DNA of 64,000 nucleotides from CAYPAV01 sp964408805 (GCA_964408805.1 CAYPAV010000002.1:62001-126000); one strand, 5' to 3'; shown: positions 48,069 to 57,271, numbered from the stretch's first letter. The notes: generated by a model from the letters alone, not told the origin. Made by a program: numbers and translations.

Positions 48069-48772
48069 TGGCGGGTCGCCTCAACGGAAAGATTGCCCTC
48101 GTCACAGGTGCCAGTCGCGGCATCGGCGCCGCCGTCGCCGCGCGCTACGCGGCCGAGGGGGCGCATCTGGTCCTCGTCGCCCGCACGGTCGGCGGCCTCG
48201 AGGAAGTCGACGATGCAGTACAAGCGGCCGGCGGAACCGCGACCCTGGTGCCGCTGGACCTGATAGATTTCGACGAGATCGACCGGATGGGGGCGGCCCT
48301 TCACGAACGCTTCGGCCATCTCGATATTCTGGTCGCGAATGCGGGCACGCTCGGCGTGCTCTCACCGGTCGGACATATCGATCCGCCGGTCTGGGAGGAG
48401 GCGATGGCCCTCAACCTGACCAGCAATTACCGTTTGATCCGCGCGCTCGACCCGCTGTTGCGGGCGGCCGAGGCGGGTCGCGCCGTCTTCGTGACCTCGG
48501 GTGCGGCCAGGGGGCGGGCCTTCTGGTCCTGTTACGCCGCCAGCAAGGCTGGCCTCGACGCGCTGATCCGCGGCTATGCCGAGGAGACCGAAAAGACCGA
48601 GATCCGCGTCAACCTCCTTAATCCGGGCGCGACCCGCACCGGCATGCGGGCCCAGGCCTATCCGGGCGAGGACCCGGACACCCTGAAGACGCCCGAATCG
48701 ATCACCGACTGCTTCGTCGACCTGGCCGACATCGCCTGTGCACGGCACGGCGAGACGATCGAGGCGTATTAG
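48068..48772 (+). CDS. short-chain dehydrogenase/reductase
   Basis: The 234-residue SDR has GASRGIGAAVA, the ANAGTLG motif, a Ser in VTSGAARGR, and CYAASKAG with the YxxxK pair. ATG 48068 overlaps the purF stop (TGATG), so it is coupled to purF, although no purine role is known for it. The longer upstream frame lies inside purF and is rejected. It is convergent with der. Confidence 0.9.
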   Translation: MAGRLNGKIALVTGASRGIGAAVAARYAAEGAHLVLVARTVGGLEEVDDAVQAAGGTATLVPLDLIDFDEIDRMGAALHERFGHLDILVANAGTLGVLSPVGHIDPPVWEEAMALNLTSNYRLIRALDPLLRAAEAGRAVFVTSGAARGRAFWSCYAASKAGLDALIRGYAEETEKTEIRVNLLNPGATRTGMRAQAYPGEDPDTLKTPESITDCFVDLADIACARHGETIEAY

Positions 48773-48784
48773 AGTTAGTCGCGC

Positions 48785-50131
48785 TCACTTCTTCTTCGCG
48801 TAGGGGTTCCGGCCTTGGCGGGGTTGCAGGCGAAGGGGCACGCCGGTGAGGCCGAAATCCTCGCGCAGACCGTTTTCGAGATAGCGGAGATAGGAATCCA
48901 GCAGTTCCGTCGGCTGCGAGACCCAAAGGGCGAAGGTCGGCGGGCGGGTCTTGATCTGGGTCATATAGCGGAGCCGAATGCGCCGCCCTCGCGCCAGCGG
49001 CGGCGGGTGCGCCTCGGTCATCGCTTCCAGCCACTCGTTCAAGGGGGCCGTCGGGATCCGTCGGTTCCAGATGTCATAAATATCGAACACCGCGTCCATC
49101 AGGCGGTCGAGATTGCGGTCCTGCAACGCCGAGATCGGCGCCACCGGTATCCCCTTCACCTGGGGCAGCGAGGTCTCCATCCGGTCGCGGAGGCGCCCCA
49201 TCGCCTCGGCACGATCGGCCACGGCGTCCCATTTATTGGCCGCGATCACCAGGGCCCGGCCCTCCTCGACGACCCGGCGGGCGATCGTCAGATCCTGCTT
49301 TTCCAGCATCTGGTCGGCATCGAGCACGAGGACGACGACTTGGGCAAATCGGACGGCACGCTCGGTATCGCCGGTGGAAAGCTTCTCCAGTTTCCCGGTT
49401 ACCCGGGCGCGCCGCCGCAATCCGGCGGTGTCGACCAGCCGCAAGGCACGTCCCTTGTATTCCCAATCGACCGCGATCGCATCCCGCGTGATGCCGGCCT
49501 CCGGCCCGGTCAGAAGGCGATCCTCGCCGAGCAACCGGTTGACCAATGTCGACTTGCCGACATTCGGCCGCCCGACAATGGCGAGCTGCAAGGGGGCTTC
49601 CTTCGCCAAGGCCCGGTCGGCATCGCCGTCCTCGAGTGCCTCCGAATGCGCAAGCAGGGCCTCGAACAGATCGGCCATGCCCTCGCCGTGCTCGGCCGAG
49701 ATGGCGACCGGCTCGCCGAGGCCAAGCTGGTAACATTCGTTGCGGCCCGCCTCGCCGGCCCCGCCCTCGCACTTGTTCGCGATCAGAATGGGGGCCGCGG
49801 CGCCGCGGCGTATCCAATCGGCGAAATGTTGGTCCATCGGGGTTATGCCGGCCCGGGCGTCGACCAAAAGCAGCGCCACGTCCGCCTCGGCGAGGGCCTG
49901 GTCGGTCTGGGCGCGCATCCGCCCCTCGAGACTGTCGTCGTCGGCATCCTCGAGGCCGGCCGTGTCGATCACGCGAAAGGAGAGATCGGCGATCCGCCCC
50001 TCGCCCTCGCGGCGATCGCGGGTGACGCCGGGCGTGTCGTCGACCAGCGCCAGGCGCTTGCCGACCAGCCGATTGAACAAGGTCGACTTGCCGACATTGG
50101 GTCGTCCCACGATGGCGACGGTCAGGGTCAT
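48785..50131 (-). CDS. der: ribosome assembly GTPase Der
   Basis: Der (EngA) has two GTPase domains and acts in 50S assembly. The 448-residue protein carries GRPNVGKSTLFNRL near the start and GRPNVGKSTLVNRL about 185 residues later. Both have DTAGL switch motifs, and the KH-like C-terminal domain (PPTFALWVSQPTELLDSYLRYLENGLRE) follows. It follows bamB on the minus strand, the normal bamB-der order. Confidence 0.96.
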   Translation of the reverse strand: MTLTVAIVGRPNVGKSTLFNRLVGKRLALVDDTPGVTRDRREGEGRIADLSFRVIDTAGLEDADDDSLEGRMRAQTDQALAEADVALLLVDARAGITPMDQHFADWIRRGAAAPILIANKCEGGAGEAGRNECYQLGLGEPVAISAEHGEGMADLFEALLAHSEALEDGDADRALAKEAPLQLAIVGRPNVGKSTLVNRLLGEDRLLTGPEAGITRDAIAVDWEYKGRALRLVDTAGLRRRARVTGKLEKLSTGDTERAVRFAQVVVLVLDADQMLEKQDLTIARRVVEEGRALVIAANKWDAVADRAEAMGRLRDRMETSLPQVKGIPVAPISALQDRNLDRLMDAVFDIYDIWNRRIPTAPLNEWLEAMTEAHPPPLARGRRIRLRYMTQIKTRPPTFALWVSQPTELLDSYLRYLENGLREDFGLTGVPLRLQPRQGRNPYAKKK

Positions 50132-50188
50132 CGGTTTCTCCGCCGGAAGGCGTGCGCCGGAAGGCGCGCGCCGGCGTTATATCGGCAA

Positions 50189-51517
50189 TTAGCGGTAGAC
50201 GATCAAGTCCGCCTCGTCCGAGAGAAAGATCAACCGGCCGCTGGCGACAATGGGCGGCATCGCGAATCGGTCGGCGAGTTCGAGGCGTCCGAGATAGCGT
50301 CCAGTATAAGGTGAAAGCGTCAGCACCTCACCGTGGCTGCCGGTAATCAGCAATCTGTCACTTGCCAGCACGGGACCGAACCATTTGATCGGTCCATCCC
50401 GATCCTCGGGATCCTCGTAGCGCGGCAGCGGCTGCACCCAGCGCACCCGGCCACCAAGCCGCGTCAGACAATAGAGATCGCCTTGGTTGCTGATCACGTA
50501 GACGAAGTTCCCGGCAACCCATGGCGTCTCCGAACCACCGATCCCTCGATCCCACACCCGGGCCCCCGTGCGGAGATCGATGGCGACCAGACGGCCCGAA
50601 TGACTGACCGCATATACGAGCCCTCGGTCCACTACCGGATGGCCGCGAATATGCGCGACGGTCGACAGGGTATCGGTCCGCCGGGTCGTGATCAGGTTGT
50701 CGGACCAGGCGACCCGCCCGTTGGCGACCCGCAACGCGAAAAGCTCACCCGACGAATAGGGCACGATGACCGTGTTGCCGGCAAGTGCTGGACTGCCGCC
50801 GCCGAGCAGCCCGGCCGATTCGGCGATTCCGGCATGGGACCAGATCTTTTTCCCGTCGGCCGCCGACAACGCTACCGTCTGATTGTCGATCGTGATCGCA
50901 TAAATCCGTCCGCCGCCCGCCGTCGGCGCGGCGCGGCTTGGCCCCGGCAACGGCCGCCGCCACAGTTCGACACCGTCTTGCGCGCGGATGGCGATGATCT
51001 GGCCGAATCCGGTCGCCATGAAAATTCGACCGTCATCATAGGCGAGGCCGCCGCCGAAGGTTTCGTCGTCGTCGTCGGGCACCTTGGGATCGAACGCCCA
51101 AACGACCGTCCCCGATTCGATATCGAACGCCGTGACCTGGAACTCGACATCCATCGAGACGATCAGATTGCCGATGACGATCGGTTGCGCCAGCAAACGG
51201 CGCTCATCACTCGACCCGTCCCCGATTCCGCGTTCCCAGGCACCCGCGACTTGAGCCGAAATCTTGAGGTGCTGCATCGCATGCGCGGCATTGCCGCCCG
51301 CCTGCGCCCAGCTGTCGTTCAACCGGGGCGGCGGCAGCATGACCCGAAGGTCGGCCACCCTCGGGTCGGGCGCAAGATCCTGCTGATAGAGCATGATCGG
51401 AATTCGCTCGCCCGCGAGGGGCACTTTCCGCTTGCCGCGCAGACCGTCAATCCAACCACAGCCCGCGAGAGCCGCCACGAGGATCGACAACAGGATGAAA
51501 CAGCGGGTCACGTCCAT
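50189..51517 (-). CDS. bamB: outer membrane assembly lipoprotein BamB-like beta propeller
   Basis: The 442-residue protein has a lipoprotein signal (LLSILVAALAGC, Cys near residue 20) and repeated propeller blades of the PQQ type (GTVVWAFDPK, GVELWRRPLPG, GARVWDRGIGG). BamB helps BamA fold outer-membrane proteins. Position before der and after a YfgM-like gene fits the usual cluster. Confidence 0.92.
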   Translation of the reverse strand: MDVTRCFILLSILVAALAGCGWIDGLRGKRKVPLAGERIPIMLYQQDLAPDPRVADLRVMLPPPRLNDSWAQAGGNAAHAMQHLKISAQVAGAWERGIGDGSSDERRLLAQPIVIGNLIVSMDVEFQVTAFDIESGTVVWAFDPKVPDDDDETFGGGLAYDDGRIFMATGFGQIIAIRAQDGVELWRRPLPGPSRAAPTAGGGRIYAITIDNQTVALSAADGKKIWSHAGIAESAGLLGGGSPALAGNTVIVPYSSGELFALRVANGRVAWSDNLITTRRTDTLSTVAHIRGHPVVDRGLVYAVSHSGRLVAIDLRTGARVWDRGIGGSETPWVAGNFVYVISNQGDLYCLTRLGGRVRWVQPLPRYEDPEDRDGPIKWFGPVLASDRLLITGSHGEVLTLSPYTGRYLGRLELADRFAMPPIVASGRLIFLSDEADLIVYR

Positions 51518-51538
51518 GATTCTTCGCGACGGCGCGCC

Positions 51539-52183
51539 TCAGCCGCCAAGCGCCCGCAGGACTTCGGCGGCGCGCGCCCTGGCGCCGGACGGCGCCTCCA
51601 GATCGTCGACCAGTGTCTTGAATTCGGCCTTCGCGAGACCCTGGTCACCGACGCGGAGCGCCAGCATACCGGACAATTCGCGCGCCGTATGGCGCCATGC
51701 ACCATCGGCCGCCATCAACGTCGTCAATCGGCCGCGCAATGCCTCGGGATCCCCCTCGTCGATCTGCTGCATAACGGCGAGAAGGCTTGCCAGATCGCGA
51801 TAAAGGGTCTCCAGACCGCTATCGGCGGCAAGTGATTCGTATATTCGAACGGCGGCCGCCCGGTCGCCCGCCTCGGCCCGCGCCACCGCCTCACGAAAGC
51901 GCCCGATCATCGCGTAACCGGACCCAGCCTCGGCGGCAAAATCACGCAGCCGATCGGCCGCATCGGCGAACTTACCCGTACCCATGAGCTGAACGGCGGC
52001 GTTGAATTTCTCGCTGTCCTCTTGCTGGCGCATCTCTTGATAGGCGCGCCATCCGACCGACGCCGACGTGCCGAGCACGATCGCCACAACAACCGCGATG
52101 GCATAGCCGCCATAGGTCTTCCAGAGCGTCTCGAACCGATCGCGACGGACCTCCTCGTCGACTTCCTGGAAGATGTCGCCCAC
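51539..52183 (-). CDS. YfgM-like TPR protein with one membrane helix
   Basis: The 214-residue protein has a short cytosolic start GDIFQEVDEEVRRDRFE, one membrane helix (about 24-44, GGYAIAVVVAIVLGTSASVGW) and TPR-like repeats in the periplasm. That layout matches YfgM, an ancillary SecYEG and chaperone partner. I chose GTG 52183 because AGGAGAAGGA lies just upstream; the open frame to 52489 adds about 100 residues of uncharacteristic sequence. It lies directly upstream of bamB on the same strand. Confidence 0.85.
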   Translation of the reverse strand: MGDIFQEVDEEVRRDRFETLWKTYGGYAIAVVVAIVLGTSASVGWRAYQEMRQQEDSEKFNAAVQLMGTGKFADAADRLRDFAAEAGSGYAMIGRFREAVARAEAGDRAAAVRIYESLAADSGLETLYRDLASLLAVMQQIDEGDPEALRGRLTTLMAADGAWRHTARELSGMLALRVGDQGLAKAEFKTLVDDLEAPSGARARAAEVLRALGG

Positions 52184-52404
52184 GCCGTCCTTCTCCTGCT
52201 CGAGGAATGGTTCAAATCCGGCTCTCGGGAGCCGGCGGCGTAACATAACTCCGGTCATTGGTGCTGGCAAACCAAAGAGACGGCTCGGCGCTTCCACGGC
52301 ACTTATACTTGAACCCAATTCGGTGATGGGACAGAATGAATTACCGTCGGGCGTCAGGCGACCGATGGGACGACGAGCGGTTGAAACGACGAGCAGTGTC
52401 GCGA

Positions 52405-52758
52405 ATGGAGGATACGGTCGAATCAGAACGTCACGGCCGAACGGGGCGAGGCCTCCTGTTCGGCACGTTGTTATGGGTCCTCGCCGCATGTGGTTCCAGT
52501 TCGTTCCTGGTTTTGTCCAGTTCGCTCGCGAATTTCATTCAGACCAACAAATTGCCGACCGATTTTGTCGCCGAATGGGCGTCAGGCAAGGAATGCCGGA
52601 CGCTCGTGGCACTGAAGGACGGCGGTCCGCTCTGCCGCAAATCATTCGACCCGCCGCGCGTCTATCAAAAACCGATCTATTGCTATCGCACGATTGGCCG
52701 GATCACGTGCTACGACGAACCCGATCCCTACGGTACGAGTTCCGGGAGGGTGCGGTGA
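52405..52758 (+). CDS. hypothetical small envelope protein
   Basis: The 117-residue protein has one hydrophobic segment (about 16-40) with an AAC at residue 29 that could be a lipobox. The hydrophobic stretch continues past it, so it may instead be a membrane anchor. The C-terminal part KPIYCYRTIGRITCYDEPDP, with paired Cys, looks conserved and folded. ATG 52336 is an alternative start with 23 more residues. I do not recognise a family. It precedes the DUF2794 gene. Confidence 0.6.
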   Translation: MEDTVESERHGRTGRGLLFGTLLWVLAACGSSSFLVLSSSLANFIQTNKLPTDFVAEWASGKECRTLVALKDGGPLCRKSFDPPRVYQKPIYCYRTIGRITCYDEPDPYGTSSGRVR

Positions 52759-52846
52759 GCAGGGCGGGATTTGTTTGGCCCGGCGGTGACCGCAAGACGG
52801 TTTCCATTAAACACATCGAATACAACAACCAGGGGAGGGAGAGGCC

Positions 52847-53197
52847 TTGAACGATCCGATACGCCTTTCCGACTACCGCCGTTCGAAGGGACATCGCGTC
52901 TTTTTCGATCGGCACGAAATGCGACGACTGCTCGACGTCTATAGCCGCCGCGTCATGACCGGCGAATGGCGAGACTACGCCATCGATCAAAGAAGTGGTG
53001 CGGCGGTATTTTCGATATTCCGCAATTCCTTCGATTCCCCTCTCTTCGCCGTTGCCAAGCGTCGCGACGGCAAGCGCTGTGCCTATCAGGTTTTCAGCGG
53101 CCCCCAGAAGCTGAAGCAGAGCGCGACGATCGAGGACGCGCTTTCCGTCTTCGATACCCAGCTCCGCGAGATTCCCGCCGGCCGCCGCTCGATCTGA
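52847..53197 (+). CDS. DUF2794 family protein
   Basis: The 116-residue protein starts at TTG 52847 behind a strong GGGGAGGGAGAGG site. The segment HRVFFDRHEMRRLLDVYSRRVMTGEWRDYAID and the following AVFSIFRNS match DUF2794, a family restricted to alphaproteobacteria. It has no signal or membrane segment. Function is unknown. Confidence 0.83.
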   Translation: MNDPIRLSDYRRSKGHRVFFDRHEMRRLLDVYSRRVMTGEWRDYAIDQRSGAAVFSIFRNSFDSPLFAVAKRRDGKRCAYQVFSGPQKLKQSATIEDALSVFDTQLREIPAGRRSI

Positions 53198-53311
53198 GCC
53201 GGCCGCCACCACCGAAACTCGCGATCATCTCCTCCGCGCTCAGGCGCCATGGACTTGCATTTTTGTTCTTGTTTTGTTCTAGTTCTCGAAATCGATCCGA
53301 GGAATTCGGGA

Positions 53312-53590
53312 ATGGGACAATTCAAACGTCGCCTGCTGGACGCGCAGGACTCGACGCGCCGTGCCGCCCAGTTGGGTGAATTGGTGCAGAACGGCGTCGA
53401 CGTCTTTTGTTGGTGCAACCGTTGCGGTCATAATGCCATCGTCTCATCCATCCAGTTGACCGCCGAACTGGGTCCCGCCTTCGCGGTGCCGGAAATCGGC
53501 GGCCGCATGCGATGCTCGGGCTGTGGCGCGAAGGACATCGCGGCGCGTCCCAATTGGCCTTCGCTTGGCCAGGTCACGCGGCACGATTGA
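53312..53590 (+). CDS. small hypothetical protein with two Cys pairs (zinc-ribbon-like)
   Basis: The 92-residue protein has CWCNRCGHNA near residue 33 and CSGCG near residue 70, spaced as in a zinc ribbon. The rest is QFKRRLLDAQDSTRRAAQLGELV at the start. GAGGA lies before ATG 53312. It is likely a nucleic-acid or protein-binding zinc protein; no family name is recognised. Confidence 0.72.
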   Translation: MGQFKRRLLDAQDSTRRAAQLGELVQNGVDVFCWCNRCGHNAIVSSIQLTAELGPAFAVPEIGGRMRCSGCGAKDIAARPNWPSLGQVTRHD

Positions 53591-53999
53591 CCGGCGCCCG
53601 GGCGGCCCGACCACACCGCTATCGGGATCAAAATGAGCCGCGCAACACCCAAATTCCGAAGCCCAAGAATGTGCACCCGAGTCGCTCTTGATATTTCAGT
53701 AGCTTAGCTGGAATTGACCCCTTGGAACGACAATCGACGTACCCGGTCGGGGCCGAAATTCGGGCCGCCGAAAGGCAAATTATGTTGCCAATACAACCCA
53801 AAATGAATTTATTTCGCACCGAAAGTGCCCTCACCATTGACGTGCGTCCGGACTCCCTCCATAAAGGTTGGGCTGCTGAACTTGCGGAAAATCCTTAAAC
53901 AGGATATTGTAGGGGTGGAAATGCGGCACACTACATATTGTGTTGCATGTTACGATTTCGCGGGAAAAAACATAAACACGCAGAATGGGGAAAATCGCT
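53591..53999. other. intergenic region before gcrA, no gene seen
   Basis: The 409 bases hold only short reading frames (53628-53837 minus, 53825-54013 plus) with no family features. The right half is AT-richer than the surroundings. It contains two GANTC sites, listed separately, and should hold the gcrA promoter. Confidence 0.6.
53679..53855. promoter_or_regulatory. two GANTC (CcrM) sites upstream of gcrA
   Basis: GAGTC at 53679-53683 and GACTC at 53851-53855 are CcrM methylation sites. In Caulobacter, GcrA acts at promoters with GANTC methylation, and CcrM status affects cell-cycle genes. Their presence here fits such control but is not proof; such pentamers also occur by chance. Confidence 0.4.
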
Positions 54000-54329
54000 A
54001 TGGAATGGACTGAGACACGCGTTGGTCAGCTAAAACGTTTGTGGGAAGATGGGCTGAGCGCGAGTCAAATCGCCAGTCAACTTGGTGACGTCACGCGAAA
54101 CGCTGTTATCGGAAAAGCGCACCGTCTCGGACTTTCATCCCGACCATCGCCGATCAAGCGTACGGTGCTGCCCGGCACCGGTCTCAACGAGCGCATGTGC
54201 CAATGGCCGATCGGCAATCCGCGCGACGCGGACTTCCATTTTTGCGGCGCCGTCGCGACGCCGGATCGCCCGTATTGCGAGGATCATTGCGCGATCGCAT
54301 ATCGCCGAAAAAGCAACAGCGCCGCCTAG
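54000..54329 (+). CDS. gcrA: GcrA family cell cycle regulator, short form
   Basis: GcrA is an alphaproteobacterial cofactor of sigma70 that reads CcrM methylation. The 109-residue protein has the DNA-binding start MEWTETRVGQLKRLWEDGLSASQIASQLG...RNAVIGKAHRLGL. The C-terminal sigma-binding part is CQWPIGNPRDADFHFCG...PYCEDH. Caulobacter GcrA has about 173 residues; the linker here is only about 15 long. I chose ATG 54000 as it matches the family start. Confidence 0.93.
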   Translation: MEWTETRVGQLKRLWEDGLSASQIASQLGDVTRNAVIGKAHRLGLSSRPSPIKRTVLPGTGLNERMCQWPIGNPRDADFHFCGAVATPDRPYCEDHCAIAYRRKSNSAA

Positions 54330-54427
54330 TTCAAACCTAGGCATCGGAACTAGCGCTTGATTCCATGAGAGAATCCGGTCGCCAGCTAGCCAGACCGGGC
54401 GCTTTCGGTTTCTCGGCTCGGTTGTAA

Positions 54428-55435
54428 CTAAGAAACGACGCCCAACAACTCAACTGGTTGCGCGACCGTGTCCTCGACAAATTTCAGCGCCTCTTGAACG
54501 AGGCGTAGATCACCGTCCGCGGCGAGTTCGCTCAATCGCCGCCGCCAGGCCCGCGCACCCCGCTGACCCTGATAGAGCCCCATCATATGACGGGTAATTG
54601 CGCGCGGTTTAACACCCCTCGACATTTGCGCCTCGATATAGGCCGTCATCCGCAACGCGATATCGTGTCGGCTCGGCCCGGGACGCAGATCCTCGAAATA
54701 GCGTCGGTCGACCTCACTCAACAAAAAAGGATTCTGATAGGCGGCTCGGCCCAACATGACACCGTCGAGTCGCCCGAGCTCGTCGGCGATCGCCTCATGG
54801 CCGCGCAAGCCGCCATTCAAGACAATGGTGAATTCGGGCATCTCGGTCTTCAACTGGCGAACCAAATCGTAGCGGAGCGGCGGAATATCCCGATTCTGTT
54901 TCGGGCTCAACCCTTTGAGCCAGGCTTTCCGCGCATGGACGATAAGCCGGTCGGCGCCCGCCTCCCGAACGGTTCGGGCGAACCCGCTTAGCGTGGGCCA
55001 TTCCGCCTGCGCGTCGATTGCGATGCGGGACTTGACCGTAACGGGAATATCGACCGCCTTCCGCATCGCTTCGACCGAGCGGCCGACCAGTTCGGGTTCG
55101 GCCATGAGACAGGCACCGAAGCGGCCGGACCGGACTCGGTCGCTCGGACAACCCACGTTGAGATTAATTTCGTCATATCCAAACCCGGCACCGATGCGGG
55201 CCGACTCCGCCAATTCCGCCGGATCGACGCCACCGAGCTGAAGGGCAAGCGGCCGTTCGGCCGGATCGAAGCCGAGCAAATACGCCCGGTCTCCATGCAG
55301 GACAGCCCCCGTCGCCACCATCTCGGTATAGAGAAGGGCACGTCGCGAGAATTGACGCAGGAAGAAGCGACAATGCCGATCCGTCCAATCCATCATCGGC
55401 GCGACCGCGAAACGGTATGATCCAGGCTCCATCAT
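54428..55435 (-). CDS. dusA: tRNA-dihydrouridine synthase A
   Basis: DusA reduces U20/U20a in tRNA with FMN. The 335-residue protein starts YRFAVAPMMDWTDRHCRFFLRQ. It has LQLGGVDPAELA, the catalytic Cys in NLNVGCPSDRV, the HARKAWLKGLSPKQNR segment that marks the A subfamily, and LNGGL. ATG 55435 gives the usual size; an ATG at 55534 would overlap the divergent gene's leader. Confidence 0.94.
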   Translation of the reverse strand: MMEPGSYRFAVAPMMDWTDRHCRFFLRQFSRRALLYTEMVATGAVLHGDRAYLLGFDPAERPLALQLGGVDPAELAESARIGAGFGYDEINLNVGCPSDRVRSGRFGACLMAEPELVGRSVEAMRKAVDIPVTVKSRIAIDAQAEWPTLSGFARTVREAGADRLIVHARKAWLKGLSPKQNRDIPPLRYDLVRQLKTEMPEFTIVLNGGLRGHEAIADELGRLDGVMLGRAAYQNPFLLSEVDRRYFEDLRPGPSRHDIALRMTAYIEAQMSRGVKPRAITRHMMGLYQGQRGARAWRRRLSELAADGDLRLVQEALKFVEDTVAQPVELLGVVS

Positions 55436-55549
55436 TGGGCATAAATAAGTGCTCCGATGGCAACCGCCAAGCGGATCTTCCCATCCACCCTCGACGCGCC
55501 GGGGCCAATCCACTAGGTAATGCGCGACACCCAAGGAGGAATCGATGAC

Positions 55550-56410
55550 ATGACAAGACCGGTAAAGAGCGTTTTGGTGGCGGGGTACGGGACGATGGGA
55601 CGCGGCATCGCACTAACTTTCGCCGAGGGCGGATTCGAGACCATCGTGCTCAGCCGAAATCCCGACAAGATAACGGACCTGCCGCACGGCGTTGTCGCGA
55701 AGCGCGAATTACCCGAGGCGGCACCCGATCTCATCATCGAATCAATTCCGGAGGAGATGGCGCTAAAGCACGAGCTTTTCCTTCGCCTGGAGGCCGCCTA
55801 TGGGGCGGGACCGATCCTGGCGACGAATACGTCCGGCTTGCCGATCGACGAGATCGCGGCTCCGCTCGAGCACCGGGAGCGGTTTCTCGCGATCCACTAC
55901 ATGCAGCCCGCCGAAGCCTTTCCCATGGTCGAGGTCTGTCGCCTTGAGGAGACCGACGAAGAAACCCTTGATCGTGCGATCGCGGCGCTCAAGGGTTCCG
56001 GCAAGGACTCCGTCGTCCTCCGCCGGCCAATCATCGGATTTCTGATCAACCGCCTGCAGCATGCCATCCTGCACGAAGCCTATTGCCTGATCGAGGACGG
56101 CATTACCAGTGTCGAGGATGTCGATGCCGTCGCGCGACGCCTCTTCGGGCCCAGGATGTGCGTGACAGGCCTCATCGAACAGAAGGATCTGGGCGGACTT
56201 GACGTGAATGCGACGGCGCAGCGTTCGATCGTACCCGCGCTTTACCACACCGGCGTTCCCTGCCAAATGCTGCAGGATATGGTCGCGAAAGGTGATTTCG
56301 GGGTCAAGACGGGCCGCGGCTTCTACGATTGGTCCGACCGTGACATCGATGCCAGGCGCCGGGAGGTCGCGGAAAAACTCGACCGCTTGAAAGCCGCCTT
56401 GGACGACTGA
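55550..56410 (+). CDS. 3-hydroxyacyl-CoA dehydrogenase family protein
   Basis: The 286-residue NAD-dependent enzyme has the dinucleotide loop VAGYGTMGRGIAL and the segment NTSGLPIDEIAAPLEHRERFLAIHYMQPAEAFPMVEV with the catalytic-His region. The C-terminal helical domain ends GDFGVKTGRGFYDW. This is the single-domain HAD type (beta-oxidation or related acid metabolism). AGGAGG lies before ATG 55550. The stop is followed by an inverted repeat. Confidence 0.9.
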   Translation: MTRPVKSVLVAGYGTMGRGIALTFAEGGFETIVLSRNPDKITDLPHGVVAKRELPEAAPDLIIESIPEEMALKHELFLRLEAAYGAGPILATNTSGLPIDEIAAPLEHRERFLAIHYMQPAEAFPMVEVCRLEETDEETLDRAIAALKGSGKDSVVLRRPIIGFLINRLQHAILHEAYCLIEDGITSVEDVDAVARRLFGPRMCVTGLIEQKDLGGLDVNATAQRSIVPALYHTGVPCQMLQDMVAKGDFGVKTGRGFYDWSDRDIDARRREVAEKLDRLKAALDD

Positions 56411-56483
56411 AGTCCGGAGAGAGGCAAGTCGTTGTCGCAGAAAATGGAGAGCTGAAAAATTCGCGCCGACCGATGATCGGAAA

Positions 56484-56523
56484 TTGACCGGCCGACGGGA
56501 GGGGAATTGTCATTACCGGTCAA
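56484..56523. repeat. 8-bp inverted repeat with 24-base spacer
   Basis: TTGACCGG (56484-56491) and CCGGTCAA (56516-56523) are perfect reverse complements. They lie 73 bases after the HAD stop. They could form a hairpin or bind a dimeric regulator. Confidence 0.45.
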
Positions 56524-56583
56524 TATGGTCGGCACTGGAGGCAGTTCCGCCATGGGAATCCCCTCACCGGCCGGCGCGGTTCC

Positions 56584-56610
56584 TGGAGGGACACGGGCGG
56601 CATCCCTCCA
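56584..56610. terminator. hairpin downstream of the Sel1-type gene
   Basis: TGGAGGGA (56584-56591) pairs with TCCCTCCA (56603-56610) around an 11-base loop, 12 bases past the stop of the minus-strand gene. No T run follows on either strand, so it is only terminator-like. Confidence 0.42.
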
Positions 56611-56622
56611 AGATTCAATTCA

Positions 56623-57093
56623 TCAGCTCTTCGCCCCTCCCTTCTTGGAAAGCGCTTGGGCGATGGCTCTTTGCTGCGGCGTCATCAAGCCCTTCAATTC
56701 CTTGAGTTTCGCACTCGCCGCACGGCGCAGATCCTTCTGCGACTTCACATTTTTCAGAATCATGAACCAGCGATAGGCCTGGACCATGTCCTTTTCGACG
56801 CCCTGGCCATGCTGATACAGGCGCGCGAGCTGGAACATACACACGTAGCCCGCGCGGCTCTTCGCGATCTGCGCGCCGATCAGATAAGCGTCATGCGCTT
56901 CCTTGAGATTTCCCCGCTTCGCCTGCGTCCCACCATAGAAATAGCACCCATTGTCGTCGCCCTCGACACACATCAAGAGCAGGCTCTCGAGCGATTGCTT
57001 GACGTATTTGCTGTATTTCGGGTTCGCATCGGCAGAGCCCGCCCAAATGAGCGTGGCCGCGACGAAAACACTCAATCCAAACTTTTTGAACAA
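56623..57093 (-). CDS. exported Sel1/TPR-like repeat protein
   Basis: The 156-residue protein has a signal peptide (about 1-24, cleavage near ADA-NP) and helical repeats in AHDAYLIGAQIAKSRAGYVCMFQLARLYQHGQGVEKDMVQAYRWFMIL, the Sel1 pattern. I chose TTG 57093 because GGAGG lies nine bases upstream and a proper signal peptide begins there. The longer frame to 57384 adds residues without family features. It has three Cys in the mature part. The partner is unknown. Confidence 0.7.
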   Translation of the reverse strand: MFKKFGLSVFVAATLIWAGSADANPKYSKYVKQSLESLLLMCVEGDDNGCYFYGGTQAKRGNLKEAHDAYLIGAQIAKSRAGYVCMFQLARLYQHGQGVEKDMVQAYRWFMILKNVKSQKDLRRAASAKLKELKGLMTPQQRAIAQALSKKGGAKS

Positions 57094-57271
57094 CCGGCAA
57101 CGCCTCCAATTACCAATATTCGGGGGCGACAGTGAGCCACCGTACGCACCACCACTAGCCCCTATCCCCTCATCAAGTCGCAATATTGAGTAATGTTTAA
57201 CAGGTGAAGCTGACAAGAAGGTGACCTGATTTGCCATTATTTCGTCAAGTTTAGCGTTTAGGCTCCGGATC

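Noticed and set aside
48815..50314. 499-residue plus-strand open frame opposite der
   Set aside because: Der is certain on the other strand; the shadow has no domain pattern.
53628..54013. Two short frames in the gcrA upstream region
   Set aside because: Neither has a ribosome site or family features; the region reads as regulatory DNA.
56507..56776. 89-residue plus-strand frame after a GGAGGGG site
   Set aside because: More than half overlaps the exported Sel1-type gene on the other strand, and it has no recognisable family.
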